A stretch of DNA of 64,000 nucleotides from Gavia stellata (GCF_030936135.1 NC_082617.1:1794001-1858000), one strand, 5' to 3'. Positions 36,801 to 49,958 are shown, numbered from the stretch's first letter. Translations and numbers: made by a program. Notes: generated from the letters alone by a model not told the origin.

Positions 36801-38679
36801 ATAGGAACAGGTTCAGAAGGATGAGTGTGATGTGAGCTGGCAAGGAGATGGCAGGGAGAATCTGTGAGATGTGTCACAGCAACAATGGGTCAGTATTTAA
36901 TAGTAGTTCAGACAGAACTAAAGTCTTGGACTGTTCACTACTCTATTCAACACTCTTTTTTTGTGTGTGCTTCTTGTCAGTGATTCCTGGACCCTTCCCA
37001 CGCTAGAGGTTCATTTCCCCTTCTGCAGCTTTCTTGGCTTTATGGATGAGCTGTTTGATATGAAGGAAGATAATTCTTTCATTCCTCTGTAGGCTATACA
37101 GGGCTTGACAGGAATAAAAAAGGAACAATCTAAGGCTGCTGCTTTCAAAGGGCCCCAGAGGAGTCAGGAACCCAAATGGTATACTGACATTTAAAGACAT
37201 GCACTTAAAGGCTTTGAAACCCTTCAGACAAACCACTCATACTACCCACAGAAGACAAGACATGAGGAGCAGACCCGCCGAGAGGCAAGTGGCCACTTAC
37301 AGAGCAGCAAGTCAGGCTAGTAACTCTTGGCAGTCAGTGAACTATACTGTTTTGTGTCATGTCTAACAGCCTGGTTGGGCTGACTGAAGACAGACTTGGC
37401 CAGCCCCTAAGGACTCCTGACTGGTGTTACCCAAGTGGAACAGGACTAAAGAGTACAAAGGCCTGAAACACAGAGACAAGCTCACCTGATGGGTTCTGCT
37501 TACACCTCTTTTCTTTAGGTTTTTCTGTCCCCGAATGAACAGCTGTAATTGTGGTGAATGCTTGGGTTAGTACAGGATTGTGCCCCAAAACATAATATGC
37601 AGTATTTTAGTAACAAATAACTTTTTTCCCATACGCCATCACCCACTCTGCTACTGCAAGTGGGTTTTCCAACACCACTTCATTCCTTTTCAACATGGTT
37701 CCAGAAAGCCCCTTATTTGCTTCAGAGGCAGACATAAACCCCCACAACAGATGCTGCGTAACCTGCTCCAGGGAGAAATCCCTTCCCTTACCTGTCCATT
37801 CCAGCTAGCAGCGTTGCAAACACCACATGTTTTGGTACTCTTGAATGGGGAATGGAGGGAGGCCAGCCTTTTCTGCTGGTATGTTATTTATTTCTGCATC
37901 AAGATGCCAAAATTACACTTCATCTGGTCTGTCTGTTATGCTCCAATTAGGGAGCATAAGAGAATGGCAGTGTCCCACATGAAGGCAGGGAGATACACTG
38001 GCAGGATAAAAATCTTGTAAAGAAAACTCTATAAATGGTGTATCTAAACAAAATTGTCTAGGCCAGTGGTTATGTTTAGTTACTACCACTTGGACTTAAA
38101 ACGCAAAGGAAACTCCAGAAATGTGGTAAATTCTAATTCCTTCTAGCACATATATTCTGGTCCCACATCTACACATCTGATATGCTGTAACCTCCATGTG
38201 GCAAACTCACAAACAGCTGGACTCTGGTTACAGTGATGTGTAAATAAACTGCCACATTTAGCATGCCTGTAATATGCAAACTGTTCTACTCATGCAAATA
38301 CTTTCTACTCATAGTGCTCAAAACTTTCTTGCTTGTTGAGAATGGCTTTGCTTCACAAGGACTTCACTGATGCACAAAGAACGAGTACTGCTTTATCTCC
38401 ATCCGTATTCCCCTTTCTCTACATCTTTGCTCCCCATTGAAAAATCTGTGCTAAAGTACGTGGACTTTGGGAGCAGGATCCCCATGTCATCATTTTTTAC
38501 AGGCTCTGGAGTGCCAGGCACCTAGGGAGAACTGAGAAGAGGGCACTACCCCAGGAAGGCTAGCTGCCTGCAAGCTTAAAGAAGGTACCCCAAATATATA
38601 AACAATCACCGATCACAGCTGAATCCTGCTCTGCAGAGGGACGTGGTAAGCAACAGCAGGAGGGAGCGAACACACTTAC

Positions 38680-38763
38680 CACTGGAGTTCTGAGAATTGC
38701 TGTTTGTTTCTTCAAAGTTGTTTTGCGCTTTGCCTTCCACTCTTCTGCTGAAAGCACTTTCTG
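38680..38763 (-). CDS. ZNF618: ZNF618 linker exon (ESAFSRRVEG)
   Basis: This 84-base exon encodes AESAFSRRVEGKAQNNFEET then NSNSQNSS, a serine/asparagine-rich linker between fingers 3 and 4 that I recognise from ZNF618. The acceptor is ccacccag, chosen over the AG three bases downstream because it restores the alanine-glutamate pair seen in the family; use of the second AG would only drop one codon. The donor is CCAGTG then gtaagtg. It is phase 1 on both sides. Confidence 0.93.
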
Positions 38764-40264
38764 CTGGGTGGAGAACAAAGCAGGGACGGTGACTGGTCAA
38801 TACTAGACGCAGAACCACACAGATAGGAGGCAAGACAACATGCTCCTGCGTCACATAATCGCACACCCTGAATACAGCACAAAGGTCAAATACCTCATTT
38901 TGGAGGCAAATGGGCCAGATTCATTGAAGGGATAACAGGTAGGTATTTTTCTTGAATGCATTCTGGCTGCGGTGGCCTGGACTGGCTCTTAGGGAGCCCA
39001 TGAACACCAGTCCTGACTGATCCAGAAGGATCATGGCTTCCTCTCCTGTATAAAAACCCCAACCCTATATTTCTCTTCCTTAAGACAATAAGCAGCTCTT
39101 AAAGCCTCTGGCACAGGTGACCAGGCCTGCAGACTGAACTCAGGTCCTCACCACAACATGCAGAATGTCACCTACAGAAGCACTATGCCAGCTCTCTGTG
39201 CCTTCCAGTTATATGTATGCCCTTCCTAAACACCCTCCCTGAAAGGTTCAAGTGGAGGACTGAAGGGCTGTCTCAGAGCCCGCCCACGACATCTGCAAAA
39301 GCTGTGGTAGATCCTCTGCTCCTCTGTGCTTTCCAACAGTGAACTCACTACCCTACCCCTCCCCAAGGCCAAGCAGGCAGGCCCTGCTCCTCTGCACCGT
39401 GCTGCCAGCCAGTGCTCTTGGCAGTTCACTTGCTTTGCACACTCCAGCAACAGAGCAGGGCAATTTCCCAGTAACTGTAATGGGAGGACTCCTCCGGAAC
39501 GCAGAGGTGGTTCTTGACCCTGGCAGTAGCTACAGCCTCCTGAAACGTCACTGTACAGCACAGCTGAGGTGCCTCCCATCCTCCTCAAGCTGGTGTCCCT
39601 TAGCACCAGTTCAACAGTACAAATAGTGTGAGGTCTTGCCTCACTTCAACTAAGTTTGCAGTATGTGGGCAAATGTGTTTATTGTAGTGACTCAAAGGAT
39701 AAACTATAAATAAATAAAATTAAAGGTGAACTAGCCAAACTAATGTGTATGGTCTATGCTGTATAGACTCTTACCATACGTGGACTCATTCGTGGAGTCC
39801 ACCGTGACCTGATGGGTTTATCTGACCATAGCTTAGCAAGGCTCTGCTGGGCTCAGTGGCATGCAAATTGTATAGGGAGGGAGTTAGGGGAAAGAAGTCT
39901 GTCACTCAGGAGTGACAGGGACTGTTGAAATTGCTATCAGATCATTATTTCATTATGTATTTCTGCAGACCACTGGATTGGTCAGAACTGCTGTCATGAC
40001 TTTCATAAAAAGGCCCCAGCTCCCTGCAGCCTCACAGCCTCCCCGTGCTGAAGCATGGCTCAGACACATGCGCTTTATGTTTGATGTGGCTAGAAAAGAA
40101 CTGAACTGCATGAAGTTCCCAGCCCATCAATTTTTGTCCAGCCAATCCTTAGTAGACCCTTCCAAGTCCTGAATAGGCTTCTCAAATTCTCTATCTATCT
40201 ACTACATTCCTTACTCTTTTCTAAAATAAAGAAGAGGAAAACTTGGTAATCAAATCAGTTAAAA

Positions 40265-40368
40265 CAGAATCACATAAAACAGGGCTGAAAAGGAACTGGA
40301 GACATTATCTAGTCCATCCCCCTTGACAGATAAATAATAGGAACGAGAGGCCTTAAGTAACTAGAACA
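40265..40368 (+). mobile_element. L3/CR1-type LINE 3'-end fragment
   Basis: The segment contains ATTATCTAGTCCATCCCCCT, then a degenerate 'tt(t/g)acagat(g/a)a' block and 'gaggccttaagtaact'. This order matches the conserved 3' region of CR1/L3 LINEs (ATCATCTAGTCCAACCCCCT, then TTTTACAGATGAGGAAACTG, then GAGGTTAAGTGACTTG). It is old and diverged, non-coding and without visible target-site duplications. Confidence 0.6.
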
Positions 40369-40371
40369 TCA

Positions 40372-40500
40372 GATGGCACAGTGGGAAAAAGAGACCACGA
40401 CAAAATGGATTAGGCCAACCTACCCCCCCAAGAGACCCAGGTTCAAATCCTGGCTTGCGTCACAAGTGGAAGTGAGTTGGAGGTCTCCAAAAAAGTTTGG
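40372..40500 (+). mobile_element. tRNA-derived SINE
   Basis: TGGCACAGTGGG (40374-40385) fits the RNA polymerase III A-box consensus TRGCNNAGYNGG, and GGTTCAAATCC (40440-40450) is a perfect B box set in a 5-base T stem (CCAGG/CCTGG). The 54-base gap between the boxes is larger than in a standard tRNA, and a non-tRNA tail follows (GTCACAAGTGG...), so it is a tRNA-derived SINE or degenerate tRNA pseudogene rather than a working tRNA gene. Confidence 0.65.
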
Positions 40501-41672
40501 AAAAATTTTGCGTAGTAGTTTTGTCCTCATCCCCTATCCAAGTCTGGCAATAAGAAAAAGCTGGTTTAATGCACCCCCTTGGACTTATTGTGTCCTTCCC
40601 ACACAGGAGAGGGCAGCTGACACAAGTTGTCTCCCTCTCCTCATACCTGAACCTTTTGCATGCAAAGCAAAATTATCTGCATAGAGAAAGTAAGTGCCAC
40701 TCTACTAAGCATTTGTGCAAACACTGTCAGTGGAGTGGTACTCCACCATCTCTGGTATTATCCAGGCCCACATGGAACGCCTCTAACTGCAACACTCGGA
40801 AGGCATCCCTTCTGGAGACTGTCTTCCTGATAGGTGTTATGGTCAATGCATTTGTACCAGAAATTCAAGAAGCCACTCAGATTGCATTTGTACAAGACAC
40901 TGCCTTGAAAAGACACCATGGAAATGACGCCACCAGATAGATAGAGTAGGACCCCCAGGCTAGTATTAGTTTCTTGAAGATCAATCTACCAGGCTCAAGC
41001 ATCATGCGATTCCTTCCCCCATACAGGAAGAGAACAGCTCAAAGTTTTTACCCAATGTCCTGACATACTTTTTGATTAGAAAAGTGGGGGGAAAAAAGTG
41101 CCTTTACAAAAAACATCTCCCAGTTACTGCTCAGATGAATCTGGCCTCTGACCCAGGAAGGCTCCCAGTTTTTCCACTTTTACTTGTAAGAGACATGAAA
41201 CTGGAAGAAGTTGTTGCAAGTTTAAGTAAATAATGAAAGAGGTTTCTCAGCTTTAACTCCTAACTTGGTTGAAATGGATGGACCTCAAATTAGTAATAGA
41301 ATCATATAAATGTTTAAGAGGTGCAATAACAATATGGAATCTCAGGACTCACAAGCTGTAAGAAGACAGGTCACTCACTGCAACATCTGGTAGCTGTGGA
41401 TGTGTGTGTGATCTAACAAAAAGCATCCTTGCTCAGCATCCTGTGGCCTGGAGAGCCACCACAGCCATCTCTGCTACTCAGCATCTGTCCATGCCAGACA
41501 CTTCAGGGGCGTTTAAACACCAGCTGAATAACCAGCCCTTCTTCTATACTGAGATGGAATATGTATCTATCAATCCCACAGATTTAAGAGATTGCTTCCC
41601 TGCTGCCTGGACGTGTGAATGCTATGTCTCTCATCCTATTTATTAATACGTTATTTTTCAGTGCTCTTTACC

Positions 41673-41706
41673 TTTTTTTTATCCCCCCCCCCTTTTTTTT
41701 TTTTTT
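41673..41706. repeat. T/C homopolymer tract
   Basis: A run of T, then about ten C, then about fourteen T forms a polypyrimidine tract inside the ZNF618 intron. It is low complexity and likely to be variable in length. Confidence 0.85.
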
Positions 41707-42019
41707 AAGGTTTAATCTTGTTTGGAAGGAGGAAATGGGGACTATGGGAGGATCAACTTAAACTTGAGTCTTCTAACACCTCTGTAATTGTTCTGTACCA
41801 TTAACTTTGCTGCTGGAGCCCAGCTGATCTCTTGGTGGTTCCTGTGGGGAGTGGAGGACTGTGAAAACACCTGTATTCCTTTTCACTTTCTCAGGCACAG
41901 GCCTAGCCATGAAAATATTGCCTTGAGGGAAACAAACACTAAATACCAAACAAAGCTGAAAACGAAACAAAAATCCCCATACCTGACAAGCCACTAGCCA
42001 ATCCTTGTCAGGAAGCTCT

Positions 42020-42085
42020 CCTCAGATTGTGACACCAGGATTTGAAACAGGGTCTTTTGTACCTCATGGTTAGCACGCTGCTTAA
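42020..42085 (-). mobile_element. possible tRNA-like SINE remnant
   Basis: On the - strand the segment reads GTGCTAACCATGAGG, then GTTTCAAATCCTGG, then TGTCACA. The second part resembles a B box, and the TGG...GTCACA context recalls the SINE at 40372-40500. No good A box can be found, so this may be a degraded copy or chance. Confidence 0.3.
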
Positions 42086-42312
42086 AAAAATCCAACTTGT
42101 CACTGGGAAGAGGTTATAAAGACCTACTGCTGATCTAAACTTTTATTTATAACGTGCCAAAGGATCTAATCCCCTCAACTGCTTCTGGGAGTAGCTTTTC
42201 TGGGACAGTCATGGATGGAGCAGACTGAGTCCAGGAAGGGTCAAAAGCAAACCCAGGGCAGGATTGGACCCTAAGCAGTTAAGAAAGTTGATGGTAGAAA
42301 GGCAATTGGTAC

Positions 42313-42528
42313 CTGTAATGGCCTTGCTTCCTGGGGATCCAGAATTTGGAGCGCGGAACATCTGGGATTGGGATGCCGGTGGGACACCGGAGGGGGTGCG
42401 GTGCAGGAGGGTAGAACATCGGTTTATTGAAGCCGGTGTTTTTTTGCTGGATTGGCTCGCCTGTGTCTTCACTGCCACGAAGAGTGGAGATCGAGAGAAC
42501 TCTGGATATGAACACTCAGAACTAGTGC
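42313..42528 (-). CDS. ZNF618: ZNF618 linker exon (KTQ...RCSTLLHRTP)
   Basis: This 216-base exon encodes about 72 residues: STSSECSYPEFSRSPLFVAV, then KTQASQSSKKTPASINRCST, then LLHRTPSGVPP and MFRAPNSGSPGSKAIT. I recognise these as the ZNF618 region between fingers 3 and 4. The acceptor is gactgtccag and the donor is ATTACAG then gtacca. Both are phase 1, so it joins the A of the finger-3 exon to give serine. The basic SSKK patch and proline/serine richness suggest a disordered, possibly modified linker. Compared with my memory of the mammalian protein, a short tryptophan/proline/aspartate-rich piece expected just before SSEC is missing (see findings). Confidence 0.92.
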
Positions 42529-45500
42529 CTGGACAGTCAGTCAGCTCCCAGATTGTGTGCCTTCTGGGAGGGTTGCTTTCTAACAGCCATGCTCACGAAT
42601 CCCTTGCATGGGGACTTGCAGCAACTGTGGATCCACCGATCCCATGTAACAAAAGTGTTTTCCCCACTCACCCGAGGGGACAGATTCTTGAGGCTTGTTA
42701 GTTCCCTTGCACACCTTTAACTGCCACGTGACCAACCCACTCCTCCTCCAGCAGGAATCACCCCATCCATCCAGGAGTACTATTTGATTGCCATGTCCTG
42801 GCTAGGTGTACCTGCATGTTTGTCCTCCATTTCTATATATGTAAGAGTTTGAATTTTGAAAGCAGGTTTCTAATGTGATTCTCAGAGCTCTGAATAGGGG
42901 GAAGTTTGCATGTTTGTTACTTGAGCCTTGCATAAATCCTAGACATCTCCAGCTACATTCCCTGTCTCGCTAACCAAATACAAAGGAAAGGGGGCTGTTG
43001 GTAATGGAAGGGAATTAGGAGGCAGAGTTCTCATCCTGCAAGTCAGGTCCCCACCTTTGGCCCCCATCTCCAGACAAGTACTGGTGACATGTGGAGAAAT
43101 CCTGAGTATTACTGCGATATGCTCTTTGAATATATCTACATTTTGGTCTCTGCAATGCACAGTGAGGATCACCAGGAATTTTCAATGCCAAAAGTCATAT
43201 GAAAAACCTTCAGGAGGACAACCCTTTGTCTTGGCCCCATGGATTAAAAAAACAATTACAAACATGGAGTAACAACCTAATAACCCTCTTCGTTCCCCAG
43301 TGGCTTTTTTCATGGAAATTTGGATATTGCTCCTGAGGCCAGGTCCCACTCTAACCATCTGCCATGAAGAATCACTAAGAAACAAGGTTCACATAACCCA
43401 CAGCCCGAGCTCACTACCAGTAATTTCTACAGAGTGATTATTTTAGGACGCCTAAAGTTGGATGGACAACGCTAGCACCTGCTCATCCTTTATAGTATAA
43501 TTCAGAAATACTTCTCCACACTGAGCAGGTCACAGTCATGGACTGCCACAGCAGCACAACAGCCTGTCTCTGAAACAGGTGAGGAGAAAACTCACCCAGA
43601 GTGGGAGTGGATGCTCATTTCCAAAATCCCATGAGACATTATAGACCTCAAATGTGAACTGCTCTCATCTTCCCGGTCAGCAGCACTGGAGAGTGAGGAT
43701 GTCTACATTCAAAGCAGCTTGCAAAAAGATACTCAAAGGAAACAGTTTTTTGTTTCACTTGATCTGTTACAGAGATCCAAGATGACATTTCCTGTAAGTG
43801 TTAGTGTACTTCTGCAGGAGATTCTGCACTAGGTTTTCTCACAGTTTAGGTCAATATACTTCTCCTCTGCTTGATCTCTGGCCAGCTGAACAGGCAAGAG
43901 GCTTGCTTTCGCTTCCTAGACTTCATTTCAATCTCCATGGCTAATCCTCCTCCAATTGCTGTCAAACTGCCAGCAAAGATTAAGTCAGACATGACAATTT
44001 CCTGCTTTAGCGTCATCTAGTTTCCCACAAGGCCCATTCCCACCACTTGCTGCTTTACTTGCCATCTATACCAAGAGAAGTTGCAATCAGCCAACTATTC
44101 AGTGTCAGAAACAAAGAGCATCCTCTGCAGTCTAGATACTGCCGAGACCTGAGATCTGAAGAAAAAAGTCTCAATGCTATGAAGACCTCCAAAATTACTT
44201 CTTTTTCCTCCCAACTTAAACAAATAGTATGTGTTCAAATTCAGACCCCAGAGAGAAGGCTGCTCCACCTGACACTAGGTAGAGACAGAGTTTGAGCCAG
44301 TGAGGCAAGACAGACAAAAGAATATTAGTCCTAGCAGTCTGGAGGATGCAAATAATTCATTGGAAAAAAAGTTTTAGTTTTTAGTTCATCAGGTGACAAA
44401 TTCCCAAGATCATGTAGCTCCTCTGTTCTGCTCTTGGAAAGTCATCTTCACTGTGGAACTCACTGCCTCAGCCCGATGAAAAGGCCAAGTTCAAGATATT
44501 TCCAAAAATGAAAATACTGAGTTGCTGAATGGTTACAAAAACCTCCTGCCTCAAAATCTTAGCTAGACAGCAAGACTGGAGACAGCATTGTGGACAGACG
44601 ATCCCATAACTGCTGCTATGAAGTTTTTTAAACTTTCTCAAAAAGCATCTGAGATATGCCCCAGCTGAAGCTGACATACGAGAGAAGTGAGAGCAGGAGA
44701 GGAATAATATAGAGGGTAAGTCTCACTGGATGATCTCCAATCACTTGGTAAACTGAGTGCACACTGCTACAGCTGCACAGAATGGCACATGGTGCGCCAA
44801 AGGATACCGATGATACAGGTGATACTTAAAAGATGAGGGAATCCACCTTGGCAGGAGGAAAAAGAGCTTGTTCATTGCTGTGCTTGGTCATGATGCCTGC
44901 AGAGGAGCTCCCAGGGCAATGATGTAGCTAAAAAGACTGAGGTACTCTTTGGGTGTGCAATTAGGGCACTTTCAAAGGGGATCAGGAAGACAATGTTAGC
45001 TCTCAGTTCCTTCACTAGTCCCAGTGCTGGTGCATGCCCTTCATGAAGGTGGTTAGCAGACTTGAGAATATTCAGATGAGAAGGCAAGAGGATAAATAAA
45101 GCACAAGAACAGCACACCTTACAATGGAAACATCAAGTCACTCCTTTGGCTTAACTGGGAGGTTGGTCACCATGAAGTGACTTGACAGCAGGCTATACAA
45201 AGGTCTAGAAAGGACAGGAATTTGGTAACTTGCTCCTCCTTCACCTGGCAGACAAAGTTATAAATAGGATCCAGTGTCTGAAAGTTACAGCTGGATATTT
45301 TTAGTCTTAATTTAGTGAGGGTAATAATTCATCGAAATAATTACCTTAAGAGGTTGCTGTATTTTCTGTCACTCTTAACAGCAAGATTAGATGTCTCTCT
45401 AAAACATACATGTGAGCAATTAAATCAAGGCAATCCTATAGCATGCGTTACTGGGGTCCGTCCAGAGATCACAGTGGTCCCTCCTGGCTTTCCTGTCCTT

Positions 45501-46369
45501 GGTAAGGACAGGATACCCTCAAGCCCTGTGAATGGCAAGCTACGGCAGTAAGTAGAAAATCTGGCAGACATTTCAACCTGTCTCCTCCAAAGATACGTAA
45601 ATGCATGCACTATCACAATGCACCACCACAACAAAACAGAGATTAGATTATCTCAGTAACTTTGCTTTTTCCAGGTAAAAATTCTGGCTAATAATTTGTG
45701 TATCGCACTTTTTCAGAAAGATCTTGTCAGGATGGTTAAGGAACCATTCAGATGGTTCAGACGGAATTATATCATCACCTCTGGAGAAAAACCTATCTCT
45801 AATGAATATGATGGAAAATGATTCCTTAACAATGGCCTGAAATTCAATACGCTGAACGGAAACCTCTGCTATTGGAAACAGGAAAAACCCTATGCTCAAA
45901 CCTGTCAAATTCTTAATGTGCTGCTTTATATGTACAAACAAATATTGCCAGTGGAGCCTGTTGCTAAGGCACTGTGGGATCAGAGAGTGGGAAAAACATC
46001 TGAACTCAAAGATTTCACTCACTGAGATGGATGAAGCAAAGACACACCACCCAACTGGAATCTGGATCTGTTTTTTTCTTGGTTAACCGGCAGGATCTGT
46101 GTGGAAACTAGACACGCTACCAAAAAGGATCCCATCCCTCTCCCTAAGAGAAAAAGCCATGATGGCAGCTGCCTTTAAGAAACACTGCGTTTAAGCACTT
46201 TTGATGAACAAATTGTATCCAGTGTCCTTCACGGTAAGAAAAGTAATTGAGCAGAGAGGCTTGATGAACTTCCTTGAGCATCTCAGGTGTCAGAGTGGAT
46301 GTAGGTCTGCCTGTCCCCTATGGAGCCAAGTACGATCATGAGGCTGGCAGGGCAGGATCTTTGACAGCC

Positions 46370-46807
46370 AGGGTCCATCCCACAGACCCTGAGGGAGGTG
46401 AGCAAGACAGGACCAGAGATGACAGTCAGGTTCAACCAAGAGTCCAGATCATCAGGAAGTTCATGGCAATGAGACAGGTCCGTGGTCAAGTTGGAAAGTC
46501 AGTCCACAGGTCAGGGGCAGGATCAGCTCTGGTGAGGATAACCAGAGCGAGACACATACGAGTGATCCTCAGGTAGGTCCAGAGCGATGAGACAAGGTTG
46601 ACGTCAAGCTGGGAAGTCAGTCTACGGGTTGGGGTACAGACCAATGGGATCCACAGCCAGGCATGGGCATGTCTACAACTGAGCTGGAGACCAACACCCT
46701 ACAGGGCAGCTCAGACAGGGACTGATGATCCAGACCTGAGCTGAAATAGGGGGTCTGAATGTGGGTGGAGGCCCCATGTGAGGCTGATCAGGGCCATTAA
46801 GACCTAC
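46370..46807 (-). repeat. interspersed repeat, copy B (unnamed family)
   Basis: This is the second copy of the element at 5455-5862, in the opposite orientation. Read on the - strand it shares the GGCCCTGATCAGCCTCAC start, the TATTTCAGCTCAG block, GCCCATGCCTGGCTG, TATCCTCACCAGAGC and GATGATCTGGACTCTTGGTTG. The GTCAAG(C/T)TGG(G/A)AAGTC block occurs twice, at about 46485-46500 and 46603-46618, so the internal duplication of about 115 bases was present in the ancestral element. Confidence 0.8.
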
Positions 46808-47970
46808 TAGTGTGCTCAGGGCCCCGACATCATTTTAGATTTTCATCCTGGAAGCAACGGACATGGATAGCTGTGCAGATTTTAGTGCGCTCACCACATA
46901 CTTTCATGACCAGGGAGTCTGTTACCTTATCTGTAGTTACCAGAAGTCGATGCGGTGAGTGCACACTCCTGAGCCCAGACTTACCAAGCTAAAACCCATT
47001 CTCAGTGACTTTTCTAGCCAGTCCACTCCCCAAATGCACTAGGTTTTCTCTGCACTGTAAACACATCATCTAAGAGCAATCACAAAGCCCAGCCACCTGC
47101 AAATGTGGTTAAATCAGTTCCATCTTACAGAGCAGACAGAGCCTGGAGGAGGACAGAAAGAAATCTCTGAACCCTCCCCCTGTGCACCTCCATTCAGAGA
47201 CACTTCTAAAACTGGGACAATGAACATGCCTACAATCCGCTTTTTTTGGAAACAGCCTCTGACACCCTTCTTAGAAGGAGTGAATAGGCTGACAGAAACA
47301 GCATTAAGAATATGTATTTTAGAATAGTAATAGCCCAGTTCTAATCATATGAAAAAGCCCCTACTCCTCACTAACAAAAGGGAACTTTCGAAGGAGACAT
47401 TTGGCATTAACAATTCCAGGGAACCTCACAGCAGAGCTCTTTTCCACACAGCAGGTATCCAGCAGCACTGACCAAAAACTATCCTGCAAGGTCCTGTTGA
47501 CCCTACAGGAAACGAGTCCTTGTTTTAGCCCATTTTTGATAATTTTTTATCCATGATCACAGAAAACCAGAAAGACAGGCTCCGGAAGGGAAGCTTGCAT
47601 TCAAGCAGAGAGACACAGAAAGTTGGATTGGTAATGCTGAAGTGTTTTCCTTACCTGCTCCCACTACAGTTATTTTTTCAGCATTTGCCTTAATAACCAC
47701 AAGAACAAGACCAGGGTAAAGACACAGTCTCAGCTTTACTTCTTCTGACTGCTAGGGCCTGAGAAAAGCCAGTTGTGCTTTTCAGAAATCATGTGTTTAC
47801 AGCTGCCTCACAGGACCTTGGTTTATAGGAAGAGCAGAGTCTGAGCAGTAGGAATGTGGGAGGATATACTAGCCAGCCTGCCTTGGGAGCTAATCATGCC
47901 CTCTCCTGTATGCTCATCAGGGTTAGTGGTTTGTCGGTGTAAATCATAAATCTTACTGCTCACAGGAACT

Positions 47971-48017
47971 AGGGGAGGAAAAAAAAAGGTTTAAAAAAAA
48001 AAAAGGAGAAAGAAAAG
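47971..48017. repeat. purine-rich tract
   Basis: This is an A/G-only stretch interrupted by a single GGTTT, including runs of nine and twelve A residues. It is low-complexity intronic sequence. Confidence 0.8.
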
Positions 48018-49958
48018 TTTATGGGGAGGTGGTTAAACCTTATGAAAATACTATCCTGATCTGACCTTAAGTGTCCTCATAGTTAGATATTTGCTGAAAG
48101 GACTGGAAACCCATCTGCACATCTCAGTGACTGCTGGTCTAGTCTGCAGCAGGGGCAGCTTCTTCTGCTTTCACAAAGGTTGCTGCAGAAACCATGGTGC
48201 AAGAATGGCTTCAACCTCAAGCATTCAAAAGAATGTTGTTCCTCCTCCAAAACTGACTTCCAGTAGTCAGAAAGTGGGCATCAGGACCCTGCAGCTGCAC
48301 TGTGCACAGGACCAAGGGCAGTATCTGTGTGGACCATTCATATCTGCAGTCAGACCTGCAAGGCCCACTTCAGGCAAATACCTCTCAGAGAACAGTTGTG
48401 TTTTTCTTTTATGCTGGGTTGCCTGGACTGGAACCAGCAGCTGCAGCCTATTACTACAGATGGTTGGGAGGGTGGAGCGATACCCATAGTGATAAATCCC
48501 CTTGAAATGGGGAGTACTGGGACAATAAGAACCTGTTCTTGCTAAGCAGAGATTCAATGTACAGTCCTTACAATATACTGCTCCTTAGCTATCTGTGCAC
48601 AGGTGGACTAGATTCACCAAAGCCTTGGCATCTGAGGGCTCATCTAATCATCTATACTAGGAGACTGACCTACTGCTGATCACCACCAACAGCTTTTCTG
48701 AAGACCAGAAAACATCTGAATTAAGAGGTGGAGTTTGCAGGTGCAGGGATGTTTAGGAATTACTGTTATGTATGCAATCATAAGCACTGAGTTAGTTCCC
48801 TTGGGCACATGGGAGGCAAGACTAACTTTCTGTTGATGGCGGTAGAGGTATTTTATGCCTTACACCTTCTACCATGGTCTTGGTCCATCTCCACACTCCC
48901 GAGAACCTGCATGGGAGCTGTCACGAGCCCCCAAGCCTTGACCCACCTTAAAAGTGATAGTCTGGTGGACTGTGTTCCCCATTCATTTCTATATATGTCT
49001 AAAACCAAACCTGCCTTATTGTAATAACTTAAAACGTAACTAAAGCTGAATTTGGTGAGGAAGGAGTGTGCACTCCCTCTGCTGGCTGCGGATGAGCCGC
49101 TAAAGAAACCCACTAAGCCAATGAGCTCAGCTCATCCATCCTCATCATCAGCCAAAATGCTGGCAGCCGGACAGATGTGGGCAAAGAGCAACCACGCTGG
49201 CTCACAGCATTAACATCGTGATAAAGCACAGGGCAATGCTGTAAAAGAAGTTCAGGTGTAAAGAACTTCTCTGCATACTTTCAAAGCATCCAAAACCAGC
49301 ATGTAGCAAGAATTCATCTCAACTGTTTTACTAAAATTTTGCACTGAGTTACACTTCATTGCTCATTAAAGCCTCCCCTTTGTCTGGGGAGTGCAGATCG
49401 TAGTGTCGTGTAGTATGCTGAGAACTGCCTTTTCCTGAGCTCCCTGGAATAAATATTTCATTGCCTGTGATTCAGTAGCAAGCTGCCAAGGTAATTTACA
49501 TGATTTTTAAAACCAGTTTTAACTCACTGTCTGAAACAATTTCTCAGAAGTTCATAAGAAAGACTCTTCTTCCCTATCGGGTATGTTCACTTATTATTTA
49601 GGGGAGTCTAAAAATTTTGTGCATCACTTTGTTATGTGCACTTTAGGTACCAGAACCTTCAGTTAAACAACAACATAAAATATCAAACCCCCAAGGAACA
49701 TACATAGAATTGCATGGACTTTAGTAAAAGTTCAGTGTCATTACAGACCTAACAGTAAAAGTGTCCCTCTGAGAGGAGATTCCAGCTCAGCTTTACAGTG
49801 CCCTGGTCAGCACATGATCTATGTCCTGCCAGCTGCAATCCCACAGGTCCAGCGGAAGGAGCCACAAGAATGATGCTCCCTCCTGCAACCCTCATGTTCA
49901 CCACCAGCCACTGTAAATCATAGTCTGTAATGAAATAGATCTCCAGCAGGATACTCAC

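Larger units (their letters stand above)
23706..38679 (-). other. ZNF618: ZNF618 long intron (about 15 kb)
   Basis: This is the longest intron with both ends in the window. I see no coding exon in it. It contains an AT-rich block around 33.47-34.4 kb with a cluster of palindromes (listed separately). The remaining sequence is unremarkable, with scattered short open frames such as 31863-32258 and 37580-38020 that match nothing I recognise. Confidence 0.75.
38764..42312 (-). other. ZNF618: ZNF618 intron with retroelement remnants
   Basis: This 3.5-kb intron holds an L3/CR1-like LINE remnant followed directly by a tRNA-like SINE (40265-40500), a second possible SINE on the opposite strand (about 42020-42085), and a T/C homopolymer tract at 41673-41706. 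No exon was seen. Confidence 0.75.
42529..49958 (-). other. ZNF618: ZNF618 intron (about 7.4 kb)
   Basis: It contains copy B of the interspersed repeat (46370-46807) and a purine-rich tract at 47971-48017. No exon was identified, although a short optional exon could be hidden here. Confidence 0.75.

Noticed and set aside
40374..40450. Functional tRNA gene
   Set aside because: The A and B boxes are good, but their spacing is too long and no acceptor stem can be paired, so a SINE is the better explanation.
46274..46576. 100-codon open frame
   Set aside because: It lies mostly within copy B of the interspersed repeat, and the other copy does not preserve the frame.
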